Source: Bilabrum cf. latius (taxonomy: Eukaryota > Bigyra: Bicosoecida > Bigyra > Bicosoecida). From it: a stretch of DNA of 64,000 nucleotides. The position numbers and the translations under genes were made by a program. The notes beneath the pieces are model-generated. The model had not been told where the DNA came from and did no database searches. It saw nothing but the letters and a program-made list of their open reading frames with translations. Shown in pieces: positions 23,401-35,201 of the stretch. The first letter of the stretch is position 1. Every line of letters starts with the position of its first letter. The stretch spans positions 682,001 to 746,000 of the forward strand of contig OZ237740.1 of assembly GCA_965178125.1 (NCBI GenBank), in the 5' to 3' direction.

Positions 23401-24558
23401 ATGAGTAAGAGAGGAAAGAAAAAAGATAATGATATTAATGAATCAAGTTTTGGATTTAATACGAAGTCTATCACGAACGATTTAATGAAGCCGATAAAGA
23501 AACCGAAAGGATTGAATTATGTTAAATATTATAAACCTACTAAAGAGGGGCTTATCCAATAGGCTGATTTATTGTATCTCCCTTACGCTACCAAGAACGA
23601 TTCAAAATATTTATTAGTTGTGATAGATACTAGCGGATTAGCGTTAGATTTTGAAGAGTTAAAGGATAGAGGGGCGGAGGATGTGATAAAAGCTTTTCAA
23701 AAAATCTATAAAAGAAATTATTTAATGAAACCTAAAATGATACGAACAGATAAAGGGGGAGAATTTGATAATGAATCATTTAAAGAATATCTAAAGAAGA
23801 ATAAGATAGAGCATATATTTTCAAGAGTGAAGCGTAAATCGTAGATGGCTTTGGTGGAGAGATTGAATGAGGAAATAGGGAGAGCTATATTTTATTATTT
23901 GAATTCATAGGAGATAAGAACGGGGACAACTATCACGAACTGGAGACATTTAATACCAAAATTGAGGGAGATATTAAACGAGCGTTATAAAACAAGATAG
24001 GAAATGTTGAATAAGAAAAGGGAGAATCTACCATATATACCGCCTAGATGTTAGGGTGAAGTATGTGATGTATTAAATGAGGGTGAAATGGTAAGAATAG
24101 GATTAGATTATCCTAGAAGTATAGAAGGGATAAAGGAGACCGGAGCATTTAGGGCGGGAGATATTAAATATAGCGTAAAGCCTTATAAAATTGAAAGAGT
24201 AATAATAAAACCAGATAACCCCCCATTATATAAAATTGAGGGCATACCCTATACATACTTTAATAGAGATTAGTTGTTATTAGCATCTAAACCATACGAG
24301 AATAAAGCACAAGATATATTTATAATTGAAAAATTGATAAGAAAGAATAAAAATAATACATACAGGGTTAAATGGAAAGATTCATATGTTGATGAGGCTA
24401 CTAAAAGAAAATATTAGAATGATATAGGTAAAATAATAAAGAGAAGAAAGAATCAAGAGGGACAAGATGAATATTTAATTCAATGGAAGATAACAACGGA
24501 GCCGGCTAAAAATATATCAAAAACTCTAAAGGATAATTTTAATAATAAGACTAAATAA
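23401..24558 (+). CDS. Retroviral-type (rve) integrase of E1
   Basis: The product has 385 residues and the frame uses many TAG codons. The catalytic triad follows the retroviral D,D35E spacing: Asp56 (ADLLYLPYA), Asp117 (RTDKGGEF) and Glu153 (ALVERLNEE). The C-terminal 120 residues contain strands resembling SH3/chromo-type modules (FIIEKLIRKNKNNTYRVKWK and a second EYLIQWK copy). The enzyme would cut and join element ends into host DNA, which matches the 5-bp target duplication seen around E1. Homologues occur in mavirus and Polintons. Confidence 0.88.
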
Positions 24559-24594
24559 ATATTATTAATTTATTATTTAATAATATTCAAATAA

Positions 24595-25212
24595 TTACAC
24601 TCTGTAGGTCATATTATAGACTGACATAACCATCTATGAAAGCCCTTCAAACGTATTATACACGCTATACTCATTAGGGTTAAAACTTTTCAAAAATTCA
24701 GCTCGTGAATGTCTTGCTACATCCTTATCTTCATTATCTAAATCTTTATGGATTTTGCTATACAGTTTATCGCTGGGTATAGCTACGCATATGCTGGATT
24801 TTTTGAATATTTCTTGTGCTAGTTCAAAATCACTTGTTAAAAAGACTGCTCTATGTTCTGCTTTCTATAACCAATTTTTCTTTACAGACTCAATACTTTT
24901 TTTCATAAGTTCAAATTTTAATAATTTAGCCGTTGATAAGTCCCCTCTTCGTTCTGCTTCGTTTAGGTATAAAACCTGTTTGGTGTCAGCATTAACTTTA
25001 AGGACTTCATCTAAATCAACTAATAGAATATTCGGGTCTATAGACGTTAAACTTTTGTTAAGTGAACTTTTACCTCCTTTTCGTGGAAGGACTAAACACA
25101 ATTTTTTACGATTCGCAAGTGAGGAACATAAGTTCCAAAGGAAGCATCCCGCATATCCTAGAGGAACCAACACCCCACCAACCGTGCTTGCTGTTGCTAC
25201 TAACTCTGCCAT
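24595..25212 (-). CDS. Membrane-anchored P-loop-like protein, degenerate Walker A
   Basis: The product has 205 residues; the frame has two in-frame TAGs. Residues 1-30 form a Gly/Leu/Val-rich membrane segment, followed by KKLCLVLPRKGGKSSL, a loop similar to Walker A but without the first Gly, and then ILLVDLDEVL. The E2 homologue at 49,750 has a canonical VPEGSGKST and the same LLVDLDSTL. Both end with a YNTxE motif. The role is unknown; a membrane-bound NTPase or kinase-like fold is plausible. Its start lies 45 bp from the stop of the long gene upstream, so the two are likely co-transcribed. Confidence 0.65.
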
Positions 25213-25257
25213 TATATATATCTATACAAAACAAAATATTATTATCCTATAGACTAA

Positions 25258-27336
25258 TTATTTTAATAATCTTAGTTTTTCAAAGTGTTGATATAAGATT
25301 TGTTTTACCTTGTCCTTCACATTATGATTACCTTTACCACCGGCTATATTAAAATATTCTTGTTCAATTTGTCCTCCTTTATGCTTGCCACATCCACAAC
25401 TACCGCCCCTGTTCTATGTTTTTATTTTCTAATCAATAATTAAATTAATAGCTTTCATTAACATATTATAAGGGTCTTTATTTCCGAAACCTTGAGCTGG
25501 TGGTGAATATGTCCATTGAGGCTTCCCGCTTAATTCATATCCCGTATCGTTTAGTCTTGATTTTGCTAATGTTCTATCACTTCTGGTTGCTCTTCCTTCT
25601 GTATTTGCTCTAGCTACTAAAGACCTAACAGCATCAGTTGATAAATTAGGTTGTAAGACTCCGGCTTTAAGCCTTCGTATAATATATTTTAAAGTGTTAA
25701 TTGTTGGGCTGGCGTCTGTTGGATTTATTCCTCTTGCTTTTAACTATGATAATATTTCATTTTTATTGCCTTTAGCATTTATTGATTGTCCTATTGATTT
25801 GGCTATTTCATCATCTGTTTTCTGTGGTTCTTGTGGTTCTGCTGGTTCTTGTGCTGGTTCTGCTGGTTGTGCTTGTTGTGCTGGTTCTACGGCTTCTCCA
25901 TCTCTTGGTTCTTCATCTGGGGCTCCCCTCCGTTCTCTAGCTTGTCTTTCTTTTTCTTCTTGTTGTCTTTGTGCTTCATCTCGTTCTGCCTGTGCTTGTC
26001 TTTGTCTGAATTGAACTTCTGTAAGTTGTCTTCCAAATTCATCTGTAATAGGTTCTCCATCTTCATCTACTGCCATCGCTTCACCTTTTCCTCTGTCTTG
26101 ACCTGCGGGGGGTGCTTGTGGTTGTGAGCCTGTTTTTCCTGTTAAATAACTGATACCATCCATAACCGATTGTCCTAAAGAACCAAATGTGCTTTGTTGT
26201 TGTTCTGGTGATTGTCCTTGTTCTTGTTCTGGTGATTGTCCTTGTGGTTCTGGTGATGCTTGTAAGAATCCACTAGGTGGAACTGGTGCGGGTGATACTT
26301 TTGAAAACTAGCCTGATAAATTTCTACTGGCGTTCTCCCCTTCTTCTTCTTGTCCTGATGATTGTGATGCCTCTTGTTCTTGTGCTTTTTGTTTAAGTTC
26401 TGATAATTTCTTCTAAGCACTTTTTATAAAATCAACTTTAGACCGTCCTTTTACACCTTTAACATTTGACTCTCTAAGTATTTTTGCTAGTTCGGTTTTC
26501 TTTGGTGCTTTTCTACTACTTGAAGGATTGGCGTTTGCTACTCTTTCAAGTGCTTCAATTTGTTCTTGTAGTTCTGGGCTTAATGCTTCTTGTGGTGTTG
26601 GAGGGGGTTTTGGTCTTGGTTCTGGTGGCGGTTGCGGGTTATCTGGTTCAGGTCTATCAGGTTGCGGGTCATCTCTTTGCTATTGTTGAACGGCTTCAGG
26701 AGGATTTAAAACATCCTATAAAGCATTAACAGCGTCATCAACTTTTGTTAATTGTGAAACATTCTATCCTTGGGGGGTTTTCGTGATTCCAGCTTGTCGT
26801 AAAGCGTTTCGTATTTGAACTGCTTTTAATCCTCTCATATCGCTTGGTAATTGTTCTAATACTGCGTCCCGTTGTGCTTTAGTGGTTGTAAATAATCTCA
26901 TATTAATATTTTTAATTCCATCAAATACCTTTTTCTTATCGCTTGCTGGTCCTACTACCTACCTTACATTAATATTATTAATGGTATCTACAACCTATCT
27001 TTTTAATTTATCCGGTAAATCTGGATTTCTATTTATAAATGATTGTAAATTTTCTATTTGATAAATTGGTAATTCTTTTTTAGCGTTCATAGTCTTAATA
27101 TTTTTAATAATATTTTCAATTCCTTGTTGTTGTTGTTGTCTTTCAATTCTAACATCAATAGGAACATAATTAGCACGAAGGAAAGCATCATCTTTTAGGG
27201 TTTTTCTTCTGGCTTCTGCTTCATCTTCTTCTTGCTATATCATTAATCTAACTTGTGGGTCATTTTGTATCCTAAGTTGATTAGACCGTTTCTACATAAT
27301 ACCCTTCAGTAAATCATTAATTGTATTGTTTGACAT
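25258..27336 (-). CDS. Long Gln/Pro-rich coiled protein, 692 aa (virion-associated candidate)
   Basis: Reading TAG as Gln joins the whole stretch from MSNNTINDLLKG to TAA at 25,258. It has a helical N-terminus, a low-complexity centre rich in Gln, Pro and Glu (about residues 215-480) and a Cys/Gly-rich C-terminal motif (GGSCGCGKHKGG) followed by AGGKGN. The matching E2 gene (51,398-52,840) has the same position and style. Location next to the basic core-like gene and the morphogenesis block suggests a structural or scaffold protein; this is inferred. Confidence 0.65.
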
Positions 27337-27413
27337 TGTATATATATATTATTAATGATATAATTAATAATTTATAAACTTAAGAGATAATATGTCAATT
27401 GGTAGGCTGTCTT

Positions 27414-27803
27414 TTAAAATGAAATATCCTTATTCATAAGGTCGTGTTTCTTTATAAAGGAATTGCTGGCTTTCATAGTCATTCCCTTTTGACGGCACCA
27501 TTTCATTAATTTATCCCTCTTTAACTATTTAGCACTACGGGGCTTTTTAGCTTTAGGGGCTTTCTTTGAACCCTTCTTTTTTCCTCCAGCAAGATAATTG
27601 GGACCTCCAGCGAGAACGTTCGGCTATCCACCAAGAAGGTTCAAAGCTCCCCCTTTTGTCTTTCCTTTTGTGGTTGCGTTTAATATTTGGTTTGCTGTAT
27701 CTTCAACCATTTTATCAATTTCTTTTTTATAATCATTTCTGTTTATTCCAAGATGATGAAGGCTTTTATTTGTCATATCATTTATGCTCTATTTAACGCT
27801 CAT
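27414..27803 (-). CDS. Small basic protein with repeated LxGG motifs (core-protein candidate)
   Basis: The product has 129 residues and the frame contains three TAG codons. After a helical N-terminus come three closely spaced motifs, NLLGG, VLAGG and YLAGG, then a run of Lys (KKKGSKKAPKAKKP) and a short C-terminal helix. LxGG followed by any residue resembles sites cut by adenain/Ulp1-like viral proteases, and the element encodes one. A DNA-condensing precursor similar in idea to adenovirus core proteins is inferred. The E2 counterpart is at 52,880-53,323. Confidence 0.6.
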
Positions 27804-27860
27804 ATTATTGTATATATTGGGTATATATAATTTGTTATTTATCCATACTTATAATATATA

Positions 27861-28676
27861 ATGAAAATTAATGAATTGACACAAGCTTATTTTAATGAAT
27901 ACGAGAACGATATATTTGATGAGGTGAATTTTAAGAAGGGGGCTAATTTATTTTTAAATGGTTCGTATGCTATTCCTTATTATTCCTTGTTTGCTAGTGA
28001 TATAGATTTATATTAGAGGGTAGAGCCTGAATTTATAAATAGTTTAATAAGATTTGTAAAGGTTTTTATAAGTTAGGTTAATTTTATTGAGGTTAAAGCT
28101 GGTAATAAAAAATACAAGACCATAAAAGCATTCATATCTACACCCGTTAAAACCATTTATAAATAGATATTTAGCGGAGATAAACCATACTTAAAAATTG
28201 ATTTTTGGGCTTTTGATGGAAAATTTATAGATGAAATAAGCATAATTTATCATATAAGTGATTATGAAATAGATTAGGACGAGGTAAAAGATGGATTAAT
28301 AAGAGATGTAGATAAATATTTTGGTTCTAATAATTTTAAAGTATTAAAACGATTGAAGGATTTATTTAAATTAAGAGGTGAGAAGAGGAATGAAAAAAGA
28401 GTCAATGATTTAATTGATAGGGAAGCATTAGGATATTTATATTCCATAAGAATGCGATTAGAAAGTATGCTAAGAATAAAAGGACATCAAAGCGAGAAGT
28501 CAAAATCATTTCAAAGCCTAAAAGGACTAATGAGAAAAGCATTAGGAAATGTGGAAATAATAAAACAATTTTCAAAGTATTCTAAAGCAAATATTAATAA
28601 GATAATATCGTGGATTGACCAATACATAAATAGGAAAACACGGGCGGAAATTAAAAATATAATTATGTCTCTATAA
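27861..28676 (+). CDS. Nucleotidyltransferase-fold protein
   Basis: The product has 271 residues and the frame contains several TAGs. The NLFLNGSYAIPYYSLFASDIDLY stretch has the GS...DxD signature of polymerase-beta-type nucleotidyltransferases; LKIDFWAF supplies a possible third Asp. The C-terminal half is helical and basic. The E2 homologue (53,358-54,137) preserves NGSY and DIDLY. It always stands directly before the packaging ATPase. Poly(A) or terminal nucleotide addition is possible, but the substrate is unknown. Confidence 0.7.
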
Positions 28677-28768
28677 CTTTTTTTGTGAGGAAGGATAGAA
28701 GAAGGAACCAACTTAATATTTTAAACCCGTGTGAATAAATGGTTTATTTTATTTTATTATTATATATA

Positions 28769-29839
28769 ATGCTATCTTTACAATATACGGAAAATAGCCA
28801 TATTGTAGCTATTCAAAAATACAAAAAAACACAATAGAACCGGTTTATTTATTACGACCCGAACGCTAAAGATATTCAACACGTCAAAGCGGAAGAGATA
28901 ACAGATGATGTTTTAAAATCTTATTACGGAGAAAGCCGAGTAAGATATAACGTTGATAAGGACAAGAAAAGGGAACAATTACATAAACTATTACAAGATG
29001 AATATATACGGTCAGTTTAGGAATTTGCGATTAAAGATAATAGTCAATATTTACCTTTTCCTATGCTCTTTCCATAGGGGCGTGAATATGTGCGATTATT
29101 TGGTAAGAGTGGAAGCGGGAAAAGTCATTTAGCTTTACATTATATAAGGATGTATAGAGGATTAAAATATAAAAATATGTATGTTATATCACCAATTCAA
29201 GACCCTAAATATAAAAGAGAAGGCGCGACCTTCATTGATATAGATGATTTGGTTAAAGAGAATGAAAACACTTTATATAAGGAAAAAATGGCTTATTATA
29301 AAAAAATGAAATTAGAATTTAAATATAAGAAATCTTCTTTGATGAAATCTAAACCTTTAGATGTTGTTATTGAAGCTGAAAGAAAGATAGAGGATTTGAA
29401 ACCTGAGAAAGATTTAATAGAAAAAGGTTTTAAATTAAATGTTGAGTTTTTTAAAAAATTGACCGCTGAACCTAATTTATTTATTCTGGATGATTACGAA
29501 GGCTTTAAAAAAAGGAACCAGAAAGCAAAGGCTTATTTTTTATTGGAAATCCTAGCAACTACAGGAAGGCACACAGCAAGTAGCGTTTTAGACATCACCC
29601 ACAAAATAAGCGACGGTATGAAGACACGAACCATTATGAACGAAATTACAACCCATATCATTTATAAAACAATTACAGCTAAAAGTTTAAAATATATTTT
29701 AGAAACAGTCTTAAGTTTTGACGCTCCTACTAGAAAACGAATTAAAAAAACCCTTCATTCTCTCCCTCTCTTTGGTTATGTTGCTATTAATGTTGATAAT
29801 AATTATGTAGTTAGCACAAAAAAAATATTTCTCTATTGA
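28769..29839 (+). CDS. FtsK/HerA-superfamily genome-packaging ATPase of E1
   Basis: The product has 356 residues. Walker A is FGKSGSGKSH at about residues 111-119 and Walker B is LFILDDYEG near 240, followed by the sensor region ATTGRHTASSVLDITH. Three TAGs occur in the first 100 codons. The family pumps DNA into virophage capsids. It is the first of the four-gene morphogenesis block ATPase - protease - penton - MCP. The upstream TATATATAATG is of the late-type seen in E1. Confidence 0.88.
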
Positions 29840-29847
29840 ATATATAA

Positions 29848-30423
29848 ATGAACATAAACGACTTAAATAGACTAGTCCAAACACCGTTATCTCCTTTAGA
29901 AATTCAAAAATTAGGTGTAGCACATTTGAATTACAAACCTAGAATAGTTATTTACGATGATATTATTAAATAGACCTCATCTATTGAACATATTTTTGAT
30001 GGTTATGACGGCGTAATTATTTATTATCCTAATAAAAAGACGGGACTAAATAGCACATACGGTCATTATTGCGCTCTTACTTAGGACGAAAATAATAAAA
30101 CTATTTATTTTTTTGATAGCTATGGAGAAAAACCCGACCAATAGAAACCATTTATTAATAGAAACCAATTGTATCAAGGAGAAGGAGAAGAGAACACACT
30201 AGTTAAATATTTATTGACGTAGAAATTACACGGCTGGAAAATTGACTATAATAATAAACCTATTTAGAGTTATGCTAATTAGAGTGCTACTTGTGGAAGA
30301 TGGGCATTATTAAGAACTGTTTTCTCATTCTTAACTAATGATTAGTTTGTAAATGAAATGTTTAGAATATCCAAAATTATGGCTCTTAGTCCTGATTAGT
30401 TAGTGGCGTTGCTTCTACATTGA
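29848..30423 (+). CDS. Adenain/Ulp1-like cysteine protease of E1
   Basis: The product has 191 residues and the frame has many TAG codons. The catalytic set is visible: His73 in YGHYCAL, acidic FFDSYG after it, the Gln (TAG-coded) in ANQSATCGRW and Cys149. Virophage proteases of this fold process capsid proteins during assembly. It starts 9 bp after the ATPase stop. Candidate substrates with LxGG or MxGG sites are the basic protein and the MCP tail. Confidence 0.87.
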
Positions 30424-30759
30424 ATACCCCGCCCTTCTAATAAAAGGGCTAGAATAAAATAATAAAATATGATTATCTCTAAAATAAAATCCATACGATG
30501 GCTATATCCACAAATTGCGTATATATTATAGTGTTTTCTAGCAAAACGTGGATGTAGGGCCTCTTGTGAAGGTGAAATGAAGATATAAGCCCTTTTATTT
30601 AGAAAAGTTCCATCGTTTTAGAAGGGCTATTTTTCATCCATCTAAATTCAATCAAACTTTTAAATATATTGGTAAAAGTGAAGGGTAAAAATCAAGGTGA
30701 AATATTAGATAAGGTTTATTAATAAATATTTATTTGTATAGCTTTAATATATAAATAAA
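30424..30759. other. Non-coding gap in E1 with a TIR-derived repeat
   Basis: A copy of the inner terminal-repeat sequence (from CCATACGATGGCTATATCC to TTAGAAGGGC, about 30,489-30,640) fills most of the gap between the protease and penton genes. No reading frame is supported. Confidence 0.7.
30489..30640 (+). repeat. Internal copy of the E1 terminal-repeat core
   Basis: It shares CCACAAATTGCGTAT, AGCAAAACGTGGATGTAG and CTCTTGTGAAGGTG with the left terminal repeat, in the same orientation, with an internal divergence. Confidence 0.85.
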
Positions 30760-31713
30760 ATGAGTTATAGCGATGAATTTGTAAGATTGAATTTAGTTAG
30801 TTCATCTGTCCCCCACAATTAGACGAGATAGGCGGTAGTGAATGAAACCCGTGAAGGCTTAATATTAAAACAAAGTGAAAATTATTTAACGGCTGTTGAA
30901 GAGATGGATTTAAATAAATTTATGCTACCGGTGTTTAAACCTGAATATTAGGATGACAGCGGTAAAACCTATTTAAAATTTACTCTTGAGAATAAAACAT
31001 CAGGAGCCAGAGCAGGCGATTATATAGTTCTAGGTAAAAAAGCTAAATTTTATTATTCATATTAGGATATTGTAAATGAATTTAATGAAGAGTTAAGCCG
31101 AATTTGTGATTTGGTAAGCCTTCCAAGTGGTGATAAACCAGTCTTTAAATTTGAAAATAATAAATGGAGTTTATCAACAACTGAAGATTTTAGAGATAAT
31201 TATTATTTATTTGTTAATTTTGAAGCTTTTGCTTTATTTGATAAATTTGAATATGAAGGAATAACAACCACACCGAGTGATTTATTTGCTAAACTTTCAT
31301 ATAATAATTCCCCTGCTAGTGGTGATTATGTTTTTATGGCTAGATAGACGAATTTAAATTCTTGGTGCCCTGTTAAATCTATTATCGTAGAAAGTGATAT
31401 TCCAGTGAATAAAGAATTGGTGACCACAAAATCATCTACTGGTGGCTCTATAGCCGTCAATAAATCCCCTATATTAACCAGCTACCCGTATAATCCTAAT
31501 GACAGCTCACCAATAGAAAATATATTATATGTTTCTAATCCTTACCGCTGGTATTCAATGATGAAGGATAGAAGCTTTAAGAGCGTGTCAATGGCGTTCT
31601 ACTGGGTTGATAAACAAAATGAAAAGTATCCCGTAATGAATTTTAACGGGGGTGAAGCTCACATTAAACAAGTATTTAAAAAACAAACCGATAATTTAAG
31701 TTTAGATTTTTAA
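30760..31713 (+). CDS. Minor capsid (penton-like) protein of E1
   Basis: The product has 317 residues, the size of virophage minor capsid proteins, and the frame has several TAGs. It is beta-rich with alternating hydrophobic strands and no charged low-complexity region. The identification rests mainly on its position between protease and MCP, on length, and on the matching gene in E2 (57,731-58,657), which shares a similar N-terminal layout (ILxxxxNYLxxxxxxxLxKFxxPxF-type). It would form the capsid five-fold vertices. Confidence 0.72.
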
Positions 31714-31784
31714 ATAAATTATAGAAGATTATAAAATATGTTTAGATATTAAAAAATTTATATCTATAGTGTATATATAAAAAA

Positions 31785-33674
31785 ATGGCTCAACAAATGG
31801 TTCAGAATTTACCAGTAAGCATTAAGGCTCCTAAAAGCCTTCAAATGATAACCCCTGAAGATGCTAGTTTAGGAACAGAACTAGGTGTTCAAAAATATAC
31901 CCGCCGAGAAATTAGACCATCATCTAATCAATCTAATTCTCTTCTTCCCCTTTCTTTCCCCGTTAATCCTACTAGTAAAACCGTATCAAGGTTTATTCGT
32001 CTTCGTCATCGTATGACAGTTAGGCTACAACTAGAGCAAGCAGTGCCAGCTCAAACTGCTGGAGGTGATGCTATTACCGCTCAATCTTATCTTAAATCTA
32101 GGTTTGGAACTAATTCATTACCTACCTTTAAAATGCTTCAAGGTGGTGTTTTAACAATTAATGGATAGCCTTTTACAGTAAAAGTTTATGAATGGGCTGA
32201 ACCTACCGAAGTTATGAACAGTGAAGAAACCTTATCCACAATCTCACCCGTTGGACGCCCTGACACTGTTGGTGATTATCGTGAAGTAAGTGATACCCTT
32301 AAAAATCCTTTAGCTTGGGGTTAGGATGTTGGATATAGTGCCGGTGATAGCTTTAGTTATCGTGGAGCATATGGGAATGCTTTTACGACTGTAAATGCTG
32401 ATTTCGTTGCGGGTAATAGAGACCAAATTGATTGGACTATTGATTTTCAAGAAGCTATACCACTAAAAGGAGCAGATGTTGATGTGAATGCTAAATATTT
32501 CACCGGTGTGAGAAGCCTTCAGGTTGATTTAGATTATCACGTAAATGCCATTCAAAGACTGTGTAAGGCTAGTTTTACAAAAGATAACGGAGATATTAAC
32601 AAAATAACGGGTTAGTCAATTATAGGAGAAACAAATACGACCCTTCTTGTTGATGAAGTTGAATTTTAGAGTGGATACGCCCCCCCGACTCGTTGTATGT
32701 ATAATATGCCTACAATTAAATTTTAGTCTTAGGCGCCTGTCCCTGTACCTAAATCCGCAACTGAAAATTCTTTAACTTCTTTTGATTATCAATTATCCCG
32801 TGAGAATGGTATCCCTAGTGCTATTATGGTATGTGCCCGCCTTGTTGGTTGTGATGATAACCCTAACTGGGCTAATAGAACTTTACCAATTAGAAGAATA
32901 GGTTTCTCACTCAATGGAAGCGCTGAGGAATTAGGGGCTGTAGATAATCCACACGAATTATATAGAATTAGTAGAAAGAACGGATATGCTCTTCCTCCTT
33001 CATCCTTTTATGGTTCATCAATTGATGGAAGTGATGGAAACCGCGGTACTGGTTGCTATATGATTTTAAAACCTTCAGATGTTGCTACACTTGCTGGTGT
33101 TCAATCTAATGTAAATACTGGATTTAATCTTAAAGTTAATCTTCAGTGCTTCAACCCTTATAATAAATATGCGGATGGTGCGTATGAGGATAAATACGAG
33201 ATAAAAGTATGGATGTTTTATGATAATGTTCTTGTGAATGATAACGGTGTCTATACTGAGGCTGGCGCCCTTATTGAGCCTTCTAAAGTGCTTTCTGAAC
33301 TTGCTAAACGTGGTGATGCTGAAAGTGGTTCTAAAGGTTTCTAGCCTGTATTTGAGGATTTAGATAATTATGCTAATGTTATGGGTGGAAAAGGTCGTTT
33401 CTGGTCTAAGATTGGACGAGCCTTTAAACACGGATGGAATCAGGTTAAAGATTGGGCAAAAAGTGATTAGGCTAAAAACCTAGCGAAAACCATTAGGAAT
33501 ATAGGACCACTCAAAAGTCTAACAGGAGACAATAGCGCTATTGGCAAAGCGGCGGCACATTATGGATATGGAAATAGTGGAGGAGAATTGAATAAGCTTG
33601 GTGGAAAACTTACGATGCGTGGTGGCTAGGCTATGCGTGGGGAAGATCTCGAGGCCCTTTTAAGCACATCTTAA
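31785..33674 (+). CDS. Major capsid protein (double jelly-roll type) of E1
   Basis: The product has 629 residues, in the normal range for virophage MCPs, and the frame has about ten TAGs. It has a long beta-rich body and a C-terminal extension of about 100 residues beginning NVMGGKGRFWSKIGRAFKHG, which is basic and amphipathic and contains further GG sites (NKLGGK, MRGGQ). In mavirus the MCP C-terminal domain is removed by the viral protease; the MGG/K boundary is a natural candidate for the same step. It is followed closely by a box-motif gene. Confidence 0.82.
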
Positions 33675-33676
33675 AC

Positions 33677-33693
33677 GTTTAAAATGACTTAAA
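33677..33693 (+). promoter_or_regulatory. E1 box-type promoter motif
   Basis: GTTTAAAATGACTTAAA starts 45 bp before the ATG at 33,722. It overlaps the 3' end of the MCP region. Confidence 0.78.
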
Positions 33694-33721
33694 TATATAT
33701 TAACTAACTAATATATATCAA

Positions 33722-34012
33722 ATGGAAAAGTTAAATAAAATTATTGAGAATCTACCGCCTACACACGATGTCTATATCCAGACAGAAATTGATGGAGTTT
33801 TGACCGTAATTTTTACAAACAGTGATTAGGTAAAAGAAATCACCAATCAATTAAAAAAAGACAGTAGAGAGAAGCTATTATATCTCAAATATTCAACCTA
33901 TAAATGTATTATATAGACGAGGAATAAGTATAGAGATGATGACATTGTACTTCATTATTTGGCTGTTTGTCTATTAGAAAAGAAACCCATTCAATTATAT
34001 AAGGCAAGATAA
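33722..34012 (+). CDS. Hypothetical protein, 96 aa
   Basis: The frame contains two TAGs and ends with TAA. It has alternating strands (DVYIQTEIDGVLTVIFTNSD) and a basic C-terminus. No family is recognised. It has the strong box motif upstream. Confidence 0.6.
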
Positions 34013-34060
34013 TCATTTTATTATTTATTTATACATATTAAATAAATATATGACCTGTGA

Positions 34061-34180
34061 ATGATACTTTCCAAAGTAGGTTCATACTTTTCGAAGTTGG
34101 TTCACACTTTTCAAAGTAGGTTCATACTTTCCGAAGTTGGTTCATACTTTTCAAAGTAGGTTCATACTTTCCAAAGAACT
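34061..34180 (+). repeat. 20-bp minisatellite
   Basis: Six imperfect units of TTCATACTTTYCRAAGTWGG stand head to tail between two box-motif genes. Each unit has a small internal dyad around CTTTYCRAAG, so the array could bind a protein or act in replication; this is speculative. Confidence 0.85.
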
Positions 34181-34281
34181 ATTTAACCGGTCTAATTAAT
34201 TAATATTTTAATAATATTAATTATTATAATCACTTATATCTATAGTGTCTATTTTTAAGCCCCTAATTTATAATATAACGC

Positions 34282-34298
34282 GTTTAAAATGACTTAAA
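34282..34298 (+). promoter_or_regulatory. E1 box-type promoter motif
   Basis: GTTTAAAATGACTTAAA starts 46 bp before the ATG at 34,328. Confidence 0.78.
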
Positions 34299-34327
34299 GA
34301 TTATATTATATAGATATTATATAGAGA

Positions 34328-34879
34328 ATGTGTAAAAAGTGTATTGAACAAATATAGGAACATACCGGTAATATAAAGTGGATGGACATTTAGAAGAAAT
34401 TAATTCATATTGGCTCAACCGTTATTCAAGGTGATAAATTGGGTAATTGTATTTGTGGGCACGAGATACGAACCGAGCACGAAATAGAGCATACCCCTAG
34501 TGGATATGTTTTTAAAGTGGGTTCTAGTTGTATAAAGTAGATGATAAAGGATAAAGAAAATCAAATTCGTAAAAAATGTTTATATTAGTGGTGTGGAATA
34601 TGTAAAAAAGATGTCGCAAGAGACCGATATAATAAGCACTGTGAAGGAATAAGACATATTGAGTTAGAAAAGAAATAGAAAAAGTTAGAGGAAAAAAAGA
34701 GGAATGAAAAAAGATGTGATGTGTGTCTTTGTAAAATGCTTAGAGGTGATTGGAGGACAACCTGTAAGTCTTGTTATACGATTACAAAATATGGAAAAAA
34801 GGCGTGTAAAAAATGCGGAGTGTCTAGAATTAAAGATATGAAATATTCAATTTGTTATAAATGTCATATTGGTAAATAA
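34328..34879 (+). CDS. Zinc-ribbon/zinc-finger protein of E1
   Basis: The product has 183 residues and the frame has six or more TAGs. It has an N-terminal CxxC, a CxCxH motif (NCICGHEI), a C2H2-like finger (CGICKKDVARDRYNKHCEG, then H), and a chain of CxxC pairs at the C-terminus (CDVC, CKSC, CKKCG, CYKC). The gene disrupted by E1 in E2 has the same order of motifs. It is likely a nucleic-acid-binding regulator; target unknown. Confidence 0.75.
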
Positions 34880-35201
34880 TAATTAGATATTAATGATAAA
34901 ATTAATATTTAACATATTGATGATGGGAGTTAGAAGGGGCTATATTACAACCTTCTAAAGTGATGGAACTTTTGGGCTAGAAATACGATATCAATCAAAT
35001 CATCTTCATAAAACTAATCCATCCACGTTTTGCTAAATAATACATATACTAATACGCAATTTGTGGATATAGCCATCGTATGGATTTTATTATAGAGATA
35101 ACCATATATATTTTAATATTCTAGCCCTTTTATTAGATGGTCAAGGTGTTCAACTATTAATAAAGATATCATATTTAATATTAGTATAAATATTAAATTA
35201 T
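34880..35201. other. Non-coding gap in E1 with an inverted TIR-derived repeat
   Basis: The gap between two convergent genes is mostly a minus-strand copy of the terminal-repeat core. No reading frame is supported. Confidence 0.7.
34940..35092 (-). repeat. Internal copy of the E1 terminal-repeat core
   Basis: It reads, on the minus strand, CCATACGATGGCTATATCC, CACAAATTGCGTATTAGTATATG, AGCAAAACGTGGAT and AAAAGTTCCATCACTTTAGAAGG. Confidence 0.85.

Noticed and set aside
25694-26729. Cys/Ser/Leu-rich plus-strand frames opposite the long Gln-rich protein
   Set aside because: They are antisense reflections of Gln/Pro/Glu-rich codons; the minus-strand frame is continuous with TAG as Gln.
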